NCBI GenBank assembly: GCA_965203475.1
Contig: OZ241890.1
Location: forward strand, 1,550,001 to 1,614,000
Reading direction: 5' to 3'
Origin: JABDMD01 sp965203475
GTDB lineage: Bacteria; Pseudomonadota; Gammaproteobacteria; UBA4575
Length of the DNA: 64,000 nt
Shown here in pieces: positions 62,297 through 64,000 of the stretch; the first letter of the stretch is position 1, and every line of letters starts with the position of its first letter. A program made the position numbers and the translations under genes. The notes beneath the pieces are model-generated. The model ran no database searches and had not been told where the DNA came from. It saw only the letters and a program-made list of their open reading frames with translations.

Positions 62297-62526
62297 TGCG
62301 CAGTAGTAATTCTATTTTTCTAAATCCAGTGTTATGGCTAGTATTGTCATTGACACTGGGTTTAGCTCCATACTTACCTGAGCCGCATATTTGGGAAAAA
62401 TTAAAATGGGTTTTTAGTGGCGCTCAAGGCATGCGCCCTATAGACTGGTTTGATTTATTCATGCACGGCACACCCTGGGTTCTATTAATTTTCTCAATTT
62501 TTAAAAAGTTTAGTGCAAGTAAATAA
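62296..62526 (+). CDS. Small membrane protein coupled to the cold-shock gene
   Basis: A 76-residue protein with two hydrophobic segments (about 9-25 NPVLWLVLSLTLGLAPYL and 58-70 TPWVLLIFSIF) and the intervening WEKLKWVFSGAQGMRPIDWFDLFMHG, a motif I have seen in small uncharacterised proteobacterial membrane proteins. Its ATG overlaps the stop of the membrane-anchored cold-shock gene. Function unknown. Confidence 0.7.
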   Translation: MRSSNSIFLNPVLWLVLSLTLGLAPYLPEPHIWEKLKWVFSGAQGMRPIDWFDLFMHGTPWVLLIFSIFKKFSASK

Positions 62527-62632
62527 TTTCAGACTATACAATCCTGTTTTTTGACCATACATCAATATATAGGCCTTATTATTTAACACCCTGAGATAAG
62601 CTAGCGGCTGATCTGATCTGGAGACCGGCCTA

Positions 62633-63094
62633 ATGAAAAACATAGCTTTTTCTCTAATCCTGCTTTTTATCTGCCCCACATTATTAGCAGAAAATATTAC
62701 TGCTGCTCATATTAATGAGCTCATGACAGATATGGATAAAATGATCGCCAGTCAAGACGTCGCGGGTATTGGAAAATGGTTAAGTGATGATATTGAGATC
62801 ACCATGCATACTTCTGTGTTTGGAAAATTGCAAACAGCCAAAGCTAATAAACAACAATATTTAGAATTGCTTACCAACGGTTGGGCCATGGCCGAGGACT
62901 ATCACTATCAAAAAGAAAATGTAGAGATACATTATTTAGAAGGCGGCAAAAGCGCAAACATTACAGCCACCGTCTATGAATCGATGACAATCAATGGTAC
63001 TCCGGTTAAAGATCGCACTACTGAATCTATGATTGTCGAACTCATAAATGGCAAAGTATTAATCACCAAAATGACAGGTGAAACGGTAATGTAA
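62633..63094 (+). CDS. Secreted NTF2-like (SnoaL/DUF4440-type) protein
   Basis: A 153-residue exported protein: signal peptide (NIAFSLILLFICPTLLAEN), then a helix-plus-sheet cone fold. INELMTDMDKMIASQDVAGIGKWLSDDIEITMHT is the usual start of NTF2-like domains, and the strands ANITATVYESMTING and ESMIVELINGKVLITKMTGE complete it. Such proteins bind small hydrophobic molecules or act as immunity or accessory factors; which applies here is unknown. Confidence 0.7.
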   Translation: MKNIAFSLILLFICPTLLAENITAAHINELMTDMDKMIASQDVAGIGKWLSDDIEITMHTSVFGKLQTAKANKQQYLELLTNGWAMAEDYHYQKENVEIHYLEGGKSANITATVYESMTINGTPVKDRTTESMIVELINGKVLITKMTGETVM

Positions 63095-63102
63095 TTGTTG
63101 GC

Positions 63103-63552
63103 CTATTCGGGCCAATTGGGATCACTTGCTTTTATTTGTTCAACCAAGTCTGGTAAAGATTGCTGTACTGAAACAGTAAAAGATTCTCCAAAATAGTTTT
63201 GTAAACGTTTATGTATGGTTTCTTCATCAAGCTCGAAACATTCCACTAAACTTTCACCAATGCGTCTATTTCCTGGCTGAAATTTTGGATCGGGCTGTAC
63301 AATATTAAATAAAAACTGAATTTCGCGAGTATATTGGTTGGAGCGAATAGTACGTTTTTCCTTCTCAATTTCTGCCTCCATTGGATCATCCATAGGAAAA
63401 ATCTTGATAATGACCCACCCAATCACAGCTGTGCTCACAGCAGCAATGAATAGTAGTAAATAAATTGAGCCAACAGGGTTGGCTTCAAAGAAAAATAGCA
63501 GACCAATCGTAATTGCAATAAATAAAGCCGAATAGACTAGGACGGGATGCAT
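63103..63552 (-). CDS. Membrane protein of unknown function, 149 aa
   Basis: Two N-terminal membrane segments (LVYSALFIAITIGLLFFF and SIYLLLFIAAVSTAVIGWVII) precede a soluble domain of about 95 residues with charged helices (MEAEIEKEKRTIRSNQYTREIQFLF). The domain probably faces the cytoplasm. No family recognised. Convergent with the NTF2-like gene and divergent from the small membrane gene on the right. Confidence 0.6.
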   Translation of the reverse strand: MHPVLVYSALFIAITIGLLFFFEANPVGSIYLLLFIAAVSTAVIGWVIIKIFPMDDPMEAEIEKEKRTIRSNQYTREIQFLFNIVQPDPKFQPGNRRIGESLVECFELDEETIHKRLQNYFGESFTVSVQQSLPDLVEQIKASDPNWPE

Positions 63553-63600
63553 AGTGTTTGTTATATTTTATGGACTAATAATTATATTCCAACTCTCACT

Positions 63601-63921
63601 ATGCTTCTAACCAATGCATTAAGAATCGGTGCAAGTTTATTAATTCTCGCTGTGGTGTATCACTATGCATCTTTTGGGGTGGTATTAATCAAATCAATTG
63701 TGGTTGCACACATTCTTTTTATTTTAAGCTTTTTCAGCGATAAACATGCGCAGAGAATTGCTGTAGTAACGTTAGGACTTGCAATCGTAGTGCCTATAGG
63801 GGCATGGCGCTCATACCAGGAAGGTACCACACAAATAGCATTTTTTATTTTCAATGTGATTATCTTTTTGTATGCTGCCTATGCAGCATTACAAACACTT
63901 CAAAGTTCCAAGCAAGAATAA
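63601..63921 (+). CDS. Small four-helix membrane protein
   Basis: About 106 residues from ATG 63601 (MLLTNALRIGASLLIL); a start at 63547 would overlap the divergent gene. Four hydrophobic segments cover nearly the whole length. The layout recalls ATP synthase subunit I-like or small SMR-sized membrane proteins, but no motif confirms this. Confidence 0.55.
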   Translation: MLLTNALRIGASLLILAVVYHYASFGVVLIKSIVVAHILFILSFFSDKHAQRIAVVTLGLAIVVPIGAWRSYQEGTTQIAFFIFNVIIFLYAAYAALQTLQSSKQE

Positions 63922-63930
63922 GTTTCAGCA

Positions 63931-64000
63931 ATGCCCAAGTATCGTACCAGCCTCCCCCAACTGAATGGCGGTATATTTTTGTTAGATGGCGGAATTGAAA
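63931..64000 (+). CDS. Homocysteine S-methyltransferase-like protein, N-terminal fragment
   Basis: The window ends 70 bases into this gene. The translated start MPKYRTSLPQLNGGIFLLDG, followed by GIE, matches the opening of homocysteine S-methyltransferase-family proteins, in which the LxDGGxET loop begins the barrel. The rest lies outside, so the metal-binding Cys cannot be checked. Confidence 0.6.
   Translation, partial: MPKYRTSLPQLNGGIFLLDGGIE

Overview
The window looks like chromosomal DNA of a low-GC methylotrophic bacterium, most likely a gammaproteobacterium. Gammaproteobacterial marks are classical N-acetylglutamate synthase (ArgA) with ArgE, GlnE, oligopeptidase B, the PA2779/PA2778 pair, Kdo kinase, and an LPS inner-core cluster with WaaF, WaaA and HldE. 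Methylotrophy is shown by a serine-cycle cluster (45.3-54.6 kb) beside tetrahydrofolate and tetrahydromethanopterin C1 genes. No rRNA, tRNA, CRISPR, prophage or complete insertion sequence was found.

Layout. 0.3-9.3 kb: housekeeping and small unknown genes (lytic transglycosylase, bactofilin, a methyltransferase-like protein, oligopeptidase B, PdxH, MsrA). 9.4-12.1 kb: an accessory patch of orphan genes separated by structured repeats. 12.1-15.97 kb: secreted trypsin-like protease, CDF metal exporter, and thiC under a TPP riboswitch. 16.1-18.4 kb: Gfo/Idh/MocA oxidoreductase with a radical SAM enzyme. 18.4-31.3 kb: LPS core assembly (WaaF, WaaA, Kdo kinase, GT9, two more kinase-fold proteins, HldE, GT2, O-antigen ligase), with a Pcm-like protein, a rhodanese and a TolC-type protein. 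31.4-35.2 kb: ilvE and glnE. 35.3-39.2 kb: an iron(III) ABC importer behind a Fur-box-like site. 39.3-40.7 kb: the PA2779/PA2778 pair. 40.7-44.1 kb: ilvD, 5-formyl-THF cyclo-ligase and an Ftr/FhcD-like formyltransferase. 44.2-55.7 kb: folD, sga, mcl, mtkA, mtkB, hydroxypyruvate reductase, ppc, mtdA and argE. 55.7-60.3 kb: a second repeat-rich accessory patch between argE and argA, with a decayed DUF3604 gene and a Rieske-like protein lacking cluster ligands. 60.5-64 kb: argA, a membrane-anchored cold-shock protein, small membrane or secreted proteins, and the start of a homocysteine S-methyltransferase-like gene.

The C1 genes fit together. MtdA, FolD, the cyclo-ligase and Ftr handle C1 carriers. 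Sga, Hpr, Ppc, malate thiokinase and malyl-CoA lyase turn glycine plus C1 units into C4 acids and acetyl-CoA. Glycerate kinase, serine hydroxymethyltransferase, Fch, Mch and the other Fhc subunits are not in the window.

The most unusual signal is a family of modular intergenic repeats (9.72-9.85, 10.62-10.72, 11.40-11.57 and 55.72-55.95 kb). They are built of short hairpins, most showing a GGA in a hexaloop, the known recognition signature of CsrA/RsmA proteins. Three of four copies start just after a stop codon on the same strand. Most end in a 30-nt palindrome (outer arms AATGTCCGCT / AGCGGACATT) that also occurs alone four times at 57.0-58.9 kb. I propose them as mobile or dispersed 3'-UTR elements that could bind CsrA-type proteins; this is inference.
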